From: Georhizobium profundi
Lineage (GTDB): Bacteria; Pseudomonadota; Alphaproteobacteria; Rhizobiales; Rhizobiaceae
Assembly: GCF_003952725.1 (NCBI RefSeq)
Contig: NZ_CP032509.1
Location: 1,078,001-1,142,000 of the forward strand
Direction of reading: 5' to 3'
Length of the DNA: 64,000 nt
Shown: positions 1-8,620 of the stretch, piece after piece
Layout of the letters: each line of letters begins with the position of its first letter
Position numbering within the stretch: position 1 is the stretch's first letter
Notes under the pieces: model-generated
The model's input: the letters and a program-made list of their open reading frames with translations, nothing else
What the model was told of the DNA's origin: nothing
Database searches by the model: none
Program-made: the position numbers and the translations under genes

Positions 1-90
1 TCGGCTGCCGAAATGCTGGGCTTGAGCCGCCAGAGCCTCTACATCAAGCTGCGTCGCTACAATCTCGCTGACTTCACCGGCGAGGAATGA
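1..90 (+). CDS. ppsR: PpsR/CrtJ transcriptional regulator, C-terminal end only
   Basis: The window opens inside this gene; 29 residues and the stop are present. They form a Fis-type helix-turn-helix (AAEMLGLSRQSLYIKLRRY), which is the C-terminal DNA-binding part of PpsR, the redox and light responsive repressor of photosynthesis genes. Family members carry PAS domains before this helix-turn-helix, which would lie upstream of the window. Its position directly before bchG matches photosynthesis gene clusters of purple and aerobic anoxygenic phototrophs. The identification rests on a short tail plus context, including a perfect PpsR operator straight after the stop. Confidence 0.8.
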   Translation, partial: SAAEMLGLSRQSLYIKLRRYNLADFTGEE

Positions 91-108
91 TGTCAATTCA
101 AATTGACA
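91..108 (+). promoter_or_regulatory. PpsR operator (TGT-N12-ACA), overlapping the bchG -35 box
   Basis: TGTCAATTCAAATTGACA begins on the base after the ppsR stop codon. It fits the PpsR/CrtJ consensus TGT-N12-ACA and is a perfect inverted repeat of 8-bp arms around a CA centre. The right arm contains TTGACA, a consensus -35 hexamer. A weak -10 (TAGCTT) lies 17 bp further on, so repressor binding would block the bchG promoter. The motif is seen; its function is inferred from the known PpsR consensus. Confidence 0.8.
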
Positions 109-136
109 GTATAAGCCGTCAGTCGTAGCTTTTGCT

Positions 137-1048
137 ATGGCCCAATTTGCGACCGCGCATCCGAATCCTGCCTACCCAACGCTTTCGGCGACGATCGCGC
201 TGTTGAAGCCGATCACGTGGTTCGCGCCCATGTGGGCGTTCGGCTGCGGGGTTGTGGCATCCGGCGTGCCGCTCCAGGAGCGCTGGGTCGCCATCGTTCT
301 CGGCATCCTCCTCGCCGGTCCGCTCGTCTGTGGCGCAAGCCAGGCGGCCAATGATTGGTACGATCGGTTCGTCGATGCGATCAACGAGCCGCACCGGGTG
401 GTACCGTCCGGCCGCATGCCGGGACGCTGGGCGTTTTACATTGCCGCCATGGCGAGCGTCATTTCGCTCTGGATTGGCTATCTGCTGGGCCCCTGGGTGC
501 TTGGCGCTACCGTGGTGGGCCTTGTTCTTGCCTGGATCTACAGCGCCCCGCCGCTGCGCTTGAAGCGCAATGGCTGGCTCGGCGCCGCCGCCGTCGGGCT
601 CTGCTACGAAGGCTTGCCCTGGTTTACGGCTGCTGCCGCGGCGCTTGGCGGCTACCCGGGCCATCAGACGCTGATCATCGCGGTGCTTTACAGTATAGGC
701 GCGCACGGAATCATGACACTGAACGATTTCAAGGCTGTTGAGGGTGATCGGCGGATGGGGCTCGCGTCCCTGCCGGTGACGCTCGGAACCGATCGAGCCT
801 GCCGGGTCGCCTGTTTCTTCATGGCTGCGGCGCAAATTGCAGTGGTGGCTCTGCTCATTGTTTGGGGCGCGCCAGTGCATGCCGCCATCGTTGCGGCGCT
901 GATCGTGGTGCAGCTTGGCCTCATGCGCCGGCTTCTCGCCGATCCGGAAGGACGTGCGGCCTGGTACAACGCGACCGGCACGACGCTCTACGTTCTCGGC
1001 ATGCTCGCTGCGGCATTTGCGCTTCGCGGCGTTCAGGGCGGGCTTTGA
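137..1048 (+). CDS. bchG: Bacteriochlorophyll synthase (geranylgeranyl/phytyl transferase) BchG
   Basis: An integral-membrane UbiA-family prenyltransferase of 303 residues, the usual BchG length. It esterifies bacteriochlorophyllide a with geranylgeranyl or phytyl diphosphate, the last stage of pigment synthesis. The first Asp-rich motif is at residues 72-80 (NDWYDRFVD, followed by AINEPHR), and the second is near residues 195-206 (NDFKAVEGDRR). Multiple hydrophobic helices are evident. No Shine-Dalgarno precedes the ATG, and the predicted transcript start from the TTGACA box falls at about the ATG, so the message may be leaderless. The next gene starts 2 bp after the stop, giving a bchG-PucC-family-bchP operon. 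Confidence 0.93.
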   Translation: MAQFATAHPNPAYPTLSATIALLKPITWFAPMWAFGCGVVASGVPLQERWVAIVLGILLAGPLVCGASQAANDWYDRFVDAINEPHRVVPSGRMPGRWAFYIAAMASVISLWIGYLLGPWVLGATVVGLVLAWIYSAPPLRLKRNGWLGAAAVGLCYEGLPWFTAAAAALGGYPGHQTLIIAVLYSIGAHGIMTLNDFKAVEGDRRMGLASLPVTLGTDRACRVACFFMAAAQIAVVALLIVWGAPVHAAIVAALIVVQLGLMRRLLADPEGRAAWYNATGTTLYVLGMLAAAFALRGVQGGL

Positions 1049-1050
1049 GG

Positions 1051-2427
1051 ATGGGCAGCGCGAAGCAGAGCAATGCCCTTAGCGCCCTTGGCTGGATCGA
1101 TATCGTCAGGCTGGGCCTGGTGCAGGCCTCGCTCGGCGCCATTGCGGTGCTTTCAACCTCCACACTGAACCGGGTGATGGTCGTTGAGCTGGCGCTGGCA
1201 GCCATGGTGCCCGGGATCCTCGTCACCCTTCATTATGCCGTGCAGATCACGCGGCCGCTTTGGGGACATGGATCCGATATCGGCGGTCGGCGCACATCGT
1301 GGATTCTCGGCGGCCTCGCGCTTGCCGGCCTCGGCAGTGTCGGCGCGGCGGCTGCAAGCGCTGTGATGGCGACGAACTTCGCGCTGGGCATGGCACTCGC
1401 GGTGGTCGACTTCATTTTGATCGGGATCGGCATCGGTGCTGCCGGCACCTCGCTGCTGGCGCTTTTGGCCACGAATACGGCAGCACCTCGCCGCGCGGGA
1501 GCCGCCACCCTCGTCTGGCTGATGATGATTGCAGGAATGGCGATTACGTCCATTGCTGCGGGCGCCTTTCTCGATCCCTTCACGCCGGGGCGGCTCGTCG
1601 TCGTCACCGCGATCGTCAGTGTCGCCGCGCTGGCGCTGGCTGGCCTGTCGCTTGCCGGCATCGAAGGCAGATTGCGTCGCACTTCCCAGCTTGCACCCGA
1701 GCAGGTGGTGGCAAAGGTGTCGTTCCGTGAAAGCCTGGCCGATGCATGGGCCGACCGGCAGGCGCGTCGCTTCACCATCTTTGTCTTTTTGTCGATGCTC
1801 GCCTTCAGTGCGCAGGATCTCATCCTGGAGCCCTATGCTGGCCTCGTCTTCGCCATGACGCCCGGTGAAACCACGACGCTTTCCGGCATTCAGAGCGGCG
1901 GTGTCTTCATCGGCATGCTTCTGGTGGGCCTTCTCGGCAGCAGCCTTGGGCGCACGCGCCCAGGCGTTTTGAAGATCTTCACGGTCACTGGCTGTATCGC
2001 TTCGGCCATGGCGCTTGCTCTTCTCGGGGCATCCTCTCAGAGCGCTGGCGTATGGCCGCTCACAGCCAATGTGTTCGCGCTTGGTTTTGCCAATGGCGTC
2101 TTCGCGGTTGCTGCGATCGGCTCCATGATGGCGCTTGCCGGTGCTGCCAACCGGCCGGGCGAACGGCCGCGCGAAGGCATGCGCATGGGCCTCTGGGGCG
2201 CGGCGCAGGCGATTGCCTTCGGGCTCGGCGGATTTGCGGGCACGATCGTCGTCGACATCGCGCGTGCCGTTCTTCCCGTCGAAGAGGCTTACGCGCTGGT
2301 GTTCATGATCGAAGCCGGTCTCTTTCTGATTGCCGCCGCCGTCGCTCTCGCGATCGCCATGCCGTCCGCGGCAAGGCCACGCGCGACGACCTCGCCCTCA
2401 CCAGATGTTCTGCAACCCGCGGAGTAA
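1051..2427 (+). CDS. PucC/LhaA-family major-facilitator protein (Bch2-like)
   Basis: A 458-residue, twelve-helix major-facilitator-type membrane protein of the PucC/LhaA family, placed between bchG and bchP exactly as orf428/bch2 is in Rhodobacter-type clusters. Family members are thought to help deliver bacteriochlorophyll or assemble light-harvesting complexes; the substrate is not established. The ATG just after the bchG stop (GAGG immediately before it) is preferred over an earlier in-frame start inside bchG. Three bases separate it from bchP. Confidence 0.85.
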   Translation: MGSAKQSNALSALGWIDIVRLGLVQASLGAIAVLSTSTLNRVMVVELALAAMVPGILVTLHYAVQITRPLWGHGSDIGGRRTSWILGGLALAGLGSVGAAAASAVMATNFALGMALAVVDFILIGIGIGAAGTSLLALLATNTAAPRRAGAATLVWLMMIAGMAITSIAAGAFLDPFTPGRLVVVTAIVSVAALALAGLSLAGIEGRLRRTSQLAPEQVVAKVSFRESLADAWADRQARRFTIFVFLSMLAFSAQDLILEPYAGLVFAMTPGETTTLSGIQSGGVFIGMLLVGLLGSSLGRTRPGVLKIFTVTGCIASAMALALLGASSQSAGVWPLTANVFALGFANGVFAVAAIGSMMALAGAANRPGERPREGMRMGLWGAAQAIAFGLGGFAGTIVVDIARAVLPVEEAYALVFMIEAGLFLIAAAVALAIAMPSAARPRATTSPSPDVLQPAE

Positions 2428-2430
2428 GCC

Positions 2431-3630
2431 ATGAGCCCTGCCGAATACGACGTTGCCATTATCGGTGGAGGCCCGGCAGGAGCGACTGCCGCGTATGAGC
2501 TCGCCAAGTCCGGCGCCAGCGTTCTGCTGCTTGATCGGGAAGGGCGGCCCAAGCCTTGCGGCGGAGCTGTTCCGCCCCGGCTGATCGAGGATTTCGCCAT
2601 TCCTTCCGAACAGATCGTGGCGCGTGTCGGCTCGGCGCGCATCATTTCGCCAAAGTCGCAGGCGGTCGAGATGACGATCGACGGACATCGCCGCCGTGCT
2701 GGCACATCCTATGTCGGCATGGTCGACCGGGAGCATTTCGATCGCTGGCTCAGGCGGCGGGCGCAAGCCGCCGGCGCCCATGTCGAGCAAGGCACGTTCG
2801 ATCGCGTCGAAGAACGCACAGGCGGCGGCTTCGCGCTCAATTACCGCGATGCGAAGGGTGCGCGCGTTTCGTGTCGGTCGCGGCTGGTCATCGGTGCGGA
2901 TGGGGCGAATTCAGCCGTGCGGCGGCAGATGTTTTCACCCGCCGCGCGGCCGCCCTACGTATTTGCCTATCACGAAATCGTTTGTTCGCCCGAAAGCGGA
3001 GACTTCGACAAGTCGCGGTGCGACGTCGTTTATGACGGTGCCATTTCGCCGGATTTCTACGGCTGGGTGTTTCCGCACGGGCCGGTCACCAGCGTGGGCG
3101 TCGGCAGTGCTAAAAAGGGCTTCGATCTGAAAGCTGCGACCAGCGAATTGCGGCGCAGGTCCGGCCTTGGAGATGCGGAGATCGTGCGGCGGGAAGGCGC
3201 GCCGCTGCCGCTTTATCCATTGAAGCGCTTCGACAACGGCCGCGGCGTTCTCCTGATCGGCGATGCCGCCGGCGTCGTGGCGCCGTCTTCCGGCGAGGGG
3301 ATCTATTACGCCATGTGCAGCGGCGAACTGGCTGGCCATGCGGCGCTGGAAGCACTGCGGACCAACGATGTGCGTGCATTGAAAAGCGTGCGCAGCGAAT
3401 TCGGGCGCATGCATGGGCGCACCTTCTTCATCCTGCGCATGATGCAGTATTTCTGGTACTCGAGCGACGGCCGCCGCGAGCGCTTCGTGTCCATGTGCCG
3501 CGATCCCGACGTCCAGAAGCTGACTTGGGAATCCTATCTCGACAAAAAGATCGTGCGGCGCGAGCCGATGGCGCATTTGCGCGTCTTTCTCAAGGACATG
3601 TCGCACCTGATGGGCATCGCCAAGGCATGA
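2431..3630 (+). CDS. bchP: Geranylgeranyl diphosphate/bacteriochlorophyll reductase BchP
   Basis: A flavin-dependent reductase of 399 residues that reduces the geranylgeranyl tail to phytyl on bacteriochlorophyll. The N-terminal Rossmann dinucleotide-binding motif GGGPAGATAAYELAKSG starts at residue 12. A second FAD motif (LLIGDAAGVVAPSSGEG) lies near residues 272-290, typical of the GGR/BchP family. It is the third gene of the pigment operon; its last bases (ATGA) overlap the start of the next small membrane gene. Confidence 0.93.
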   Translation: MSPAEYDVAIIGGGPAGATAAYELAKSGASVLLLDREGRPKPCGGAVPPRLIEDFAIPSEQIVARVGSARIISPKSQAVEMTIDGHRRRAGTSYVGMVDREHFDRWLRRRAQAAGAHVEQGTFDRVEERTGGGFALNYRDAKGARVSCRSRLVIGADGANSAVRRQMFSPAARPPYVFAYHEIVCSPESGDFDKSRCDVVYDGAISPDFYGWVFPHGPVTSVGVGSAKKGFDLKAATSELRRRSGLGDAEIVRREGAPLPLYPLKRFDNGRGVLLIGDAAGVVAPSSGEGIYYAMCSGELAGHAALEALRTNDVRALKSVRSEFGRMHGRTFFILRMMQYFWYSSDGRRERFVSMCRDPDVQKLTWESYLDKKIVRREPMAHLRVFLKDMSHLMGIAKA

Positions 3631-3890
3631 TGGCCTGGCTCCTGGAGGGAGGCGGCGTGGCGCTCCTCGCCCTGGCCATCCTTTCTGCGGAAACGGTGTT
3701 GCTTGTCCGACCAGCCTTTCGCTCTGGCCGAAAGGCGGGGATTGGCTATGTCGCGACCTCGCTCTCGGGCATCTTTCTCATTCTCGCCGTCTACCGGGTG
3801 GCGGTCGCCGGGTTGGACGCCGCAGTCCTCGTGCTTCTGACTCTCGCTTTTGTCAGTCACCTGACCGATCTTTGGGCCAGATTCCGCTAG
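3627..3890 (+). CDS. Small membrane protein, photosynthesis-cluster linked
   Basis: An 87-residue protein whose ATG overlaps the bchP stop (ATGA), so it is probably translationally coupled. Three hydrophobic stretches (about residues 7-25, 39-57 and 63-80) predict an integral membrane protein. I do not recognise a named family. Its position between bchP and tspO suggests a photosynthesis or membrane-related role, which is inference only. Confidence 0.6.
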   Translation: MMAWLLEGGGVALLALAILSAETVLLVRPAFRSGRKAGIGYVATSLSGIFLILAVYRVAVAGLDAAVLVLLTLAFVSHLTDLWARFR

Positions 3891-4003
3891 CCGATGGGGT
3901 ATGATGACTGCCGTCGGATCGTCACGCACGAGAGCGATCGGAACTTCCGACATCGCGCACCATTGGGTGCAAGAACCGCCTTCATCCGGAGCCAGTAAGG
4001 TCC

Positions 4004-4465
4004 ATGGCACTCGCAGTTTTCGTCATTCTCGTCCTTGCCGCCGCTTCCACCGGGGCGATCTTCAAGCCCGGCCCCTGGTACGAGCGGCTCGACAAGCCTT
4101 CCTGGACGCCGCCGAACATCGCCTTTCCGATTGTCTGGTCGATCCTTTACGTCATGATCGCGGCGGCAGGCTCGCTGGTCTGGCGTGAGGCCGGCTGGTC
4201 GCTGCCGATTATTCTCTGGGGCGCGCAGCTCATCTTGAATGCGGCCTGGTCCTGGCTGTTCTTCGGCCGACGGCGCATGGATCTGGCGCTGATGGAGGTC
4301 AGTGTGCTCTGGCTCGCGATCGCAGGCTTCATCGTTACCTCATGGTCTGTGTCTTCAACTGCATCCCTTCTCTTCGTGCCCTATCTCGTTTGGGTTTCGA
4401 TCGCAGCAGCGCTGAACCGATCGGTGCTCAATCGCAACCCTCACGCACAATCGCATGCCGCGTGA
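4004..4465 (+). CDS. tspO: TspO/MBR-family tryptophan-rich sensory protein
   Basis: A 153-residue, five-helix TspO/MBR protein. It has the family hallmarks GPWYERLDKPSWTPPNIAFP and many Trp and aromatic residues. In phototrophic alphaproteobacteria TspO (formerly CrtK) sits in the outer membrane and modulates tetrapyrrole and photosynthesis gene expression in response to oxygen. The start is supported by TAAGG 4 bp upstream. It lies about 110 bp downstream of the bchP-linked small gene; no TGT-N12-ACA site is visible in that gap. Confidence 0.92.
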   Translation: MALAVFVILVLAAASTGAIFKPGPWYERLDKPSWTPPNIAFPIVWSILYVMIAAAGSLVWREAGWSLPIILWGAQLILNAAWSWLFFGRRRMDLALMEVSVLWLAIAGFIVTSWSVSSTASLLFVPYLVWVSIAAALNRSVLNRNPHAQSHAA

Positions 4466-4582
4466 GCGGTGAACCGATATTCGGCGTTGACCGTATCCGA
4501 CGCGCTGACTAGCAAAAGACGAGGGAAAGCGCTGTCTCGGCGGCGCGGGGGCTCCCTGCCCATTCAGAGGAACGACCATTTC

Positions 4583-5443
4583 ATGACGTTGAAACTTGCT
4601 GTTGCGCTTGGCACTGCTTTTTCCGGCCTTTCGGCATCGATTGCTCTTGCGGCCGATGCGACCATGGGCGCGGTCCCGATGGGACAGGATCCCGTGATCC
4701 AGGAAAGCGGCGGTTTGCCCTTCGGCATCGTTGCCGGTGGCTATGCATTCATTTCGCCGGTCTACGAAGGCTCGGATGAATATCGCGTCGTCGGTTTCCC
4801 GATCGTCTATCCGCGCTTTTATGGCGATGGACCTGGTCTCGGTGACCGCTTCACGCTCCGTGGACTCGACGATGTCCGCTTCGCTGTCATCCAGCATCAG
4901 GGCTTCGAATTCGGTCCACTCGCCGGCTATACGTTTGGTCGCGACCAGGATGACGCCGATCTCATCAACGGTATCGGCGATGTCGATGGCGGCCTCATCG
5001 TCGGCGGTTATGCCGGCTACAAGTTCGAACCGTTCTTCATCGATGCCGCCTTCGCCACGCAGGTGACCGGCCAGGATGACGCCGGGTACCAGATCAAGGT
5101 TGCGGCAGGCGTCGATCACACGATCACCGACCGGCTCGACATGACCGCGACGCTCTCCACGGCCTACGCGTCGGACGACTACATGGACACCTACTTCTCG
5201 GTGACTCCAGCGCAGGCGGCTTCATCTGTTGCGGGGCTTGCACCTTATGATGCCGATGGTGGTTTCAAGAACGTGGCGCTCGATCTTGCCTTCGACTACC
5301 GCCTGACCGAGCGCGCGACGTTCACGGGCAGCGTCGGCTATTCACGCCTCATCGGAGATGCGGCCGACAGCTCGATCACCGCTTCGGAAAACCAGTTCCG
5401 TGGCGGCGTTGGCCTCACCTACACGTTCGGCCGCATTCAATAA
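4583..5443 (+). CDS. MipA/OmpV-family outer-membrane protein
   Basis: A 286-residue protein with a Sec signal peptide (cleavage probably after SASIALAA, near residue 25). Alternating aromatic/Gly-rich strands continue through to a C-terminal FGRIQ, as expected of an outer-membrane barrel of the MipA/OmpV group. An AGAGGA Shine-Dalgarno precedes the chosen ATG; an upstream in-frame GTG would put a non-signal-like tail before the signal peptide. The substrate is unknown. It is convergent with ectR, with only 17 bp between them. Confidence 0.8.
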   Translation: MTLKLAVALGTAFSGLSASIALAADATMGAVPMGQDPVIQESGGLPFGIVAGGYAFISPVYEGSDEYRVVGFPIVYPRFYGDGPGLGDRFTLRGLDDVRFAVIQHQGFEFGPLAGYTFGRDQDDADLINGIGDVDGGLIVGGYAGYKFEPFFIDAAFATQVTGQDDAGYQIKVAAGVDHTITDRLDMTATLSTAYASDDYMDTYFSVTPAQAASSVAGLAPYDADGGFKNVALDLAFDYRLTERATFTGSVGYSRLIGDAADSSITASENQFRGGVGLTYTFGRIQ

Positions 5444-5460
5444 GCTCGACGTCTTCTCTC

Positions 5461-5934
5461 TCAGCGATCGATCGCCGCCCCGTCCAATAGCGGGGAGGCA
5501 TCGATCGCTTGAGCGTTCAGCATCGTTGCGACGCGCTCGAGCGATGAGACGATCATCGCCTGTTCCCAGTTTTCCAAGGCCTCGAAGCGCTGAGAAAACA
5601 ATTCCTGGAGCGCATCGGGAGCCGTCTCCATCGTCTGGCGGCCTTCAGGTGTCAGGCTGATCCAGATCTGCCGACGGTCGCTTTCACCCCGGATGCGTGT
5701 TGCGAAGCCGCGCCGTTCCAGTTTGTCGATCAAAGACGTCACGGTCGCCTGGCTGATCCGGGCTCGTGCCGCGATCTCCTTCGGCGTCGTTTCGCCGGCC
5801 TCCCCAATGATCTGCATCAAAACTCGTTGCGCGGCAGTCAGTCCGGTACTGCGCGACAGTGCCCGGGCATGCTGATCCGTTGCCTTGAGAATGCGCCGCA
5901 GCGCTACGAGGCTCGCATGCGTTCGCTCGTGCAT
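5461..5934 (-). CDS. ectR: MarR-family regulator, probable EctR of the ectoine operon
   Basis: A 157-residue MarR-type repressor with a winged helix (about residues 45-105; ARARISQATVTSLIDKLERRG is the recognition region). EctR repressors of ectoine operons are MarR-type and are divergent from ectA, as here. The start chosen is MHERTH..., preceded by AAAGG at 8 bp; an upstream ATG exists but adds 40 atypical residues. It would act on the ectA promoter in the 262-bp gap, where a short inverted repeat covers the -35 box. Confidence 0.8.
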   Translation of the reverse strand: MHERTHASLVALRRILKATDQHARALSRSTGLTAAQRVLMQIIGEAGETTPKEIAARARISQATVTSLIDKLERRGFATRIRGESDRRQIWISLTPEGRQTMETAPDALQELFSQRFEALENWEQAMIVSSLERVATMLNAQAIDASPLLDGAAIDR

Positions 5935-6125
5935 TTCCTTAGCCTTTCGAAGGGGTATTCCAACATCGTTTGTCTTTAAAGCGTGCAATGCATTTCGTCT
6001 ATCGAACGAATTTAGGATCGGCTTCTGTAGAATGCCATTCGCCAAGACGCTCAATCATCCGGTAAAAAAGATCATTATTCCTTGGAACCCCGGCTCTCCT
6101 GTAAAAAATGCCTGAAATGCGGCGT

Positions 6126-6158
6126 GATCGTTGAATCGATCTGTGGGTGCTGTATATT
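6126..6158 (+). promoter_or_regulatory. ectA promoter with inverted repeat over -35
   Basis: TTGAAT (6131-6136) and TATATT (6153-6158), 16 bp apart, form a good sigma70-like promoter about 32 bp before the ectA Shine-Dalgarno region. The -35 hexamer is exactly flanked by GATCG and CGATC, a 5-bp inverted repeat that could be an EctR half-site pair. The promoter is well supported; the operator role is inference. Confidence 0.5.
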
Positions 6159-6196
6159 TCGGCTATCAAATAAATAAGACCAAGGCGGACGGGACA

Positions 6197-6751
6197 ATGA
6201 CACATCAGACGATCGAACTTTCGGGGCACCGCAAGCGGCCGGTTGACGGCGTCAGCTTTCGCAAGCCGAAAAAGAGCGATGGCGCCGACGTTTGGCGACT
6301 GATCGCGGGCACCGGTAAGCTTGATGAGAACTCCATGTACTGCAATCTCCTGCAGTGCGACCATTTCGCGGACACCTGCATCATTGCGGAACTGAACGGC
6401 GAAATCGTCGGCTGGATTTCGGGTTATATCCAACCTGATGCGTCGAAAACATTCTTCGTCTGGCAGGTTGCGGTATCGGAAAAGGCCCGGGGGCGGGGGA
6501 TTGCCAAGCGCATGCTGGCCGAACTGATGCGCCGCAAGGAATGCGCCGAGATCGAGCGCGTGCAGACGACGATTACCAAGGACAATGACGCAAGCTGGGC
6601 GCTGTTCCGCTCGTTTGCCAAGCAGTCAGGCGCCGAGCTTCAGGATCGGCCATACTTTCGCGAAGACGAGCATTTCGACGGCGAACACGACACCGAGCAT
6701 ATGGTGACGATCACCTTCGAAGACAGCGTACGCATCGCTTTCGCTGCCTGA
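6197..6751 (+). CDS. ectA: L-2,4-diaminobutyrate acetyltransferase EctA
   Basis: A GNAT-fold acetyltransferase of 184 residues that N-acetylates L-2,4-diaminobutyrate with acetyl-CoA, the second step of ectoine synthesis. The acetyl-CoA loop ARGRGIAKRM lies near residues 97-107, and the C-terminal EDEHFDGEHDTEHMV stretch is typical of EctA. The ATG used gives the family length; an earlier in-frame ATG falls before the -10 box and so cannot be used. It is first in ectA-ectB-ectC-ask. Confidence 0.95.
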   Translation: MTHQTIELSGHRKRPVDGVSFRKPKKSDGADVWRLIAGTGKLDENSMYCNLLQCDHFADTCIIAELNGEIVGWISGYIQPDASKTFFVWQVAVSEKARGRGIAKRMLAELMRRKECAEIERVQTTITKDNDASWALFRSFAKQSGAELQDRPYFREDEHFDGEHDTEHMVTITFEDSVRIAFAA

Positions 6752-6808
6752 TCAGTTCTCCATTTCACCCTTCGAGACTTTCACCAATCCAGACACTGGA
6801 GTGGCACC

Positions 6809-8098
6809 ATGACGACTATGACCATGACCGATAAAACCATTTTTGAACGTCGCGAATCCGAAGCGCGCAGCTACTGCCGCAGCTTCCCGAACGTCTTTTC
6901 ATCGGCCCGCAACGCGGTGCTGCGCGACGAGAGTGGCCGCGACTACATCGACTTTCTCGCCGGCTGCTCCTCGCTGAATTACGGCCACAACGATCCTGAC
7001 ATGAAGGCCGCGCTGGTCGATTACATTACGAGCGATGGCGTGACTCATGGCCTCGACATGCACACGTCTTCGAAGTCGGCTTTCCTGAAAGCCTTTGAAG
7101 AGATCATTCTCGAACCGCGTGGCCTCGACTACAAGGTGCAGTTCACGGGCCCTACTGGTGCTAATGCCGTTGAGGCAGCCATGAAGCTTGCCCGCAAGGT
7201 GACCGGCCGCACGAACATCATCTCCTTTACCAATGGCTTCCACGGCGTGACGATGGGTGCGCTGGCTGCCACTGGCAACGGCTATCACCGCGGCGGTGCC
7301 TCGGCACCGCTCTCGAACGTGCAGCGCGTGCCATTCGATGCCTATCATGGCGACGAGATCGACACGGCGCAGATGCTGGAAAAGATGCTCGACGATCCGT
7401 CCAGCGGCATCGATACACCCGCCGCGATCATGCTCGAGACCGTTCAGGGCGAGGGTGGCCTCAACGCCGCTTCGGCTGAGTGGGTGAAGCGCATCGAAGA
7501 AATTGCTCGCGCGCATGGCGCGTTGCTGATCATCGACGACATCCAGGCCGGTTGCGGCCGGACAGGTGCGTTCTTCTCGTTCGAGGAAATGGGTGTGTCG
7601 CCCGACATCGTCACCATGGCGAAATCGTTTTCCGGGTTTGGATTGCCGTTTGCGGCCGTACTGATCAAGCCGGAGCACGATATCTGGGGCCCGGCCGAGC
7701 ACAACGGCACGTTCCGCGGCAACAACCATGCCTTCGTCACGGCACGTGTCGCTCTGGAGAAGTTCTGGAAGGACGGTGCTTTCCAGCAGGAAGTCCAAGC
7801 AAAGGGTGACTATCTGAAGCAGCGCCTGGAAGCCATCGCCGACATGGTACCGGGTGCCCGCCTCAAGGGGCGCGGCATGATGCGTGGCGTCGATGTGGGA
7901 ACGGGCGAAGTTGCCGGAGAGATCTGCAAGCGCTGTTTCCAGCAGGGTCTCATCATCGAAACGTCGGGTGCGCATGACGAGGTCGTCAAGATCCTCGCGC
8001 CACTGACGATCGAACAGGACCTGCTGGCAAAGGGTCTCGACATCTTGGAAGCTGCGGTTGCCGAAAAGTTTTCGGCGCACAAGATGGCGGCTGAATAG
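6809..8098 (+). CDS. ectB: Diaminobutyrate-2-oxoglutarate transaminase EctB
   Basis: A class III PLP aminotransferase of 429 residues. It converts aspartate-4-semialdehyde plus glutamate to L-2,4-diaminobutyrate, entering the ectoine pathway. The Schiff-base lysine is Lys272 in [14 protein letters not shown]. The upstream [13 protein letters not shown] motif holds the PLP-ring Asp. It begins 57 bp after ectA with a GGAG ribosome site. Confidence 0.96.
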   Translation: MTTMTMTDKTIFERRESEARSYCRSFPNVFSSARNAVLRDESGRDYIDFLAGCSSLNYGHNDPDMKAALVDYITSDGVTHGLDMHTSSKSAFLKAFEEIILEPRGLDYKVQFTGPTGANAVEAAMKLARKVTGRTNIISFTNGFHGVTMGALAATGNGYHRGGASAPLSNVQRVPFDAYHGDEIDTAQMLEKMLDDPSSGIDTPAAIMLETVQGEGGLNAASAEWVKRIEEIARAHGALLIIDDIQAGCGRTGAFFSFEEMGVSPDIVTMAKSFSGFGLPFAAVLIKPEHDIWGPAEHNGTFRGNNHAFVTARVALEKFWKDGAFQQEVQAKGDYLKQRLEAIADMVPGARLKGRGMMRGVDVGTGEVAGEICKRCFQQGLIIETSGAHDEVVKILAPLTIEQDLLAKGLDILEAAVAEKFSAHKMAAE

Positions 8099-8147
8099 CC
8101 GCCGTCCCAGCGCATCTTCCCAAGAAGACTTAAAAAAGGACTATCAC

Positions 8148-8555
8148 ATGATCGTCAGAGATCTGCACACTGCAAAGAACACCGAGCGCCGCGTGGATTC
8201 AGAGGGCTGGAATTCGGTTCGCCTTCTGCTTGCCGGCGACAATATGGGCTTCAGCTTCCACATCACCACGATCTACGCGGGCGGTGAGCTGCAGTTTCAT
8301 TACAAGAACCATTTCGAGAGCGTCTATTGCATCTCGGGCGAGGGCTCCATCGAGGACCTTGCAACGGGCGAGGTGCACGAGATTCGCCCCGGCGTCATGT
8401 ACGCGCTCAATGAGCACGACAAGCACATCCTGCGCGGCAAGACCGAAATGGTCATGGCTTGCGTGTTCAATCCGCCGGTGACGGGGAACGAGGTTCACAG
8501 GGCGGATGGTTCCTATGCGAGCGCCGACGAGCACCAGCAGGCGGCCGCGGGCTGA
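8148..8555 (+). CDS. ectC: L-ectoine synthase EctC
   Basis: A cupin-fold protein of 135 residues that cyclises N-gamma-acetyl-diaminobutyrate to ectoine. The conserved N-terminal [20 protein letters not shown] and the barrel with [17 protein letters not shown] are characteristic. A strong AAAAAGGA Shine-Dalgarno lies 7 bp upstream of the ATG. Confidence 0.96.
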   Translation: MIVRDLHTAKNTERRVDSEGWNSVRLLLAGDNMGFSFHITTIYAGGELQFHYKNHFESVYCISGEGSIEDLATGEVHEIRPGVMYALNEHDKHILRGKTEMVMACVFNPPVTGNEVHRADGSYASADEHQQAAAG

Positions 8556-8620
8556 TCCCTGCCGTCGCCTCAAGCCCTGGACACAGACAAGATGCCGCCA
8601 CCAGCGGCACGGAGAGTGGA

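Noticed and set aside
119..880. Long minus-strand open frame across bchG
   Set aside because: It is antisense to a clear BchG, Arg/His-rich and low in hydrophobic residues, as expected of a high-GC shadow frame.
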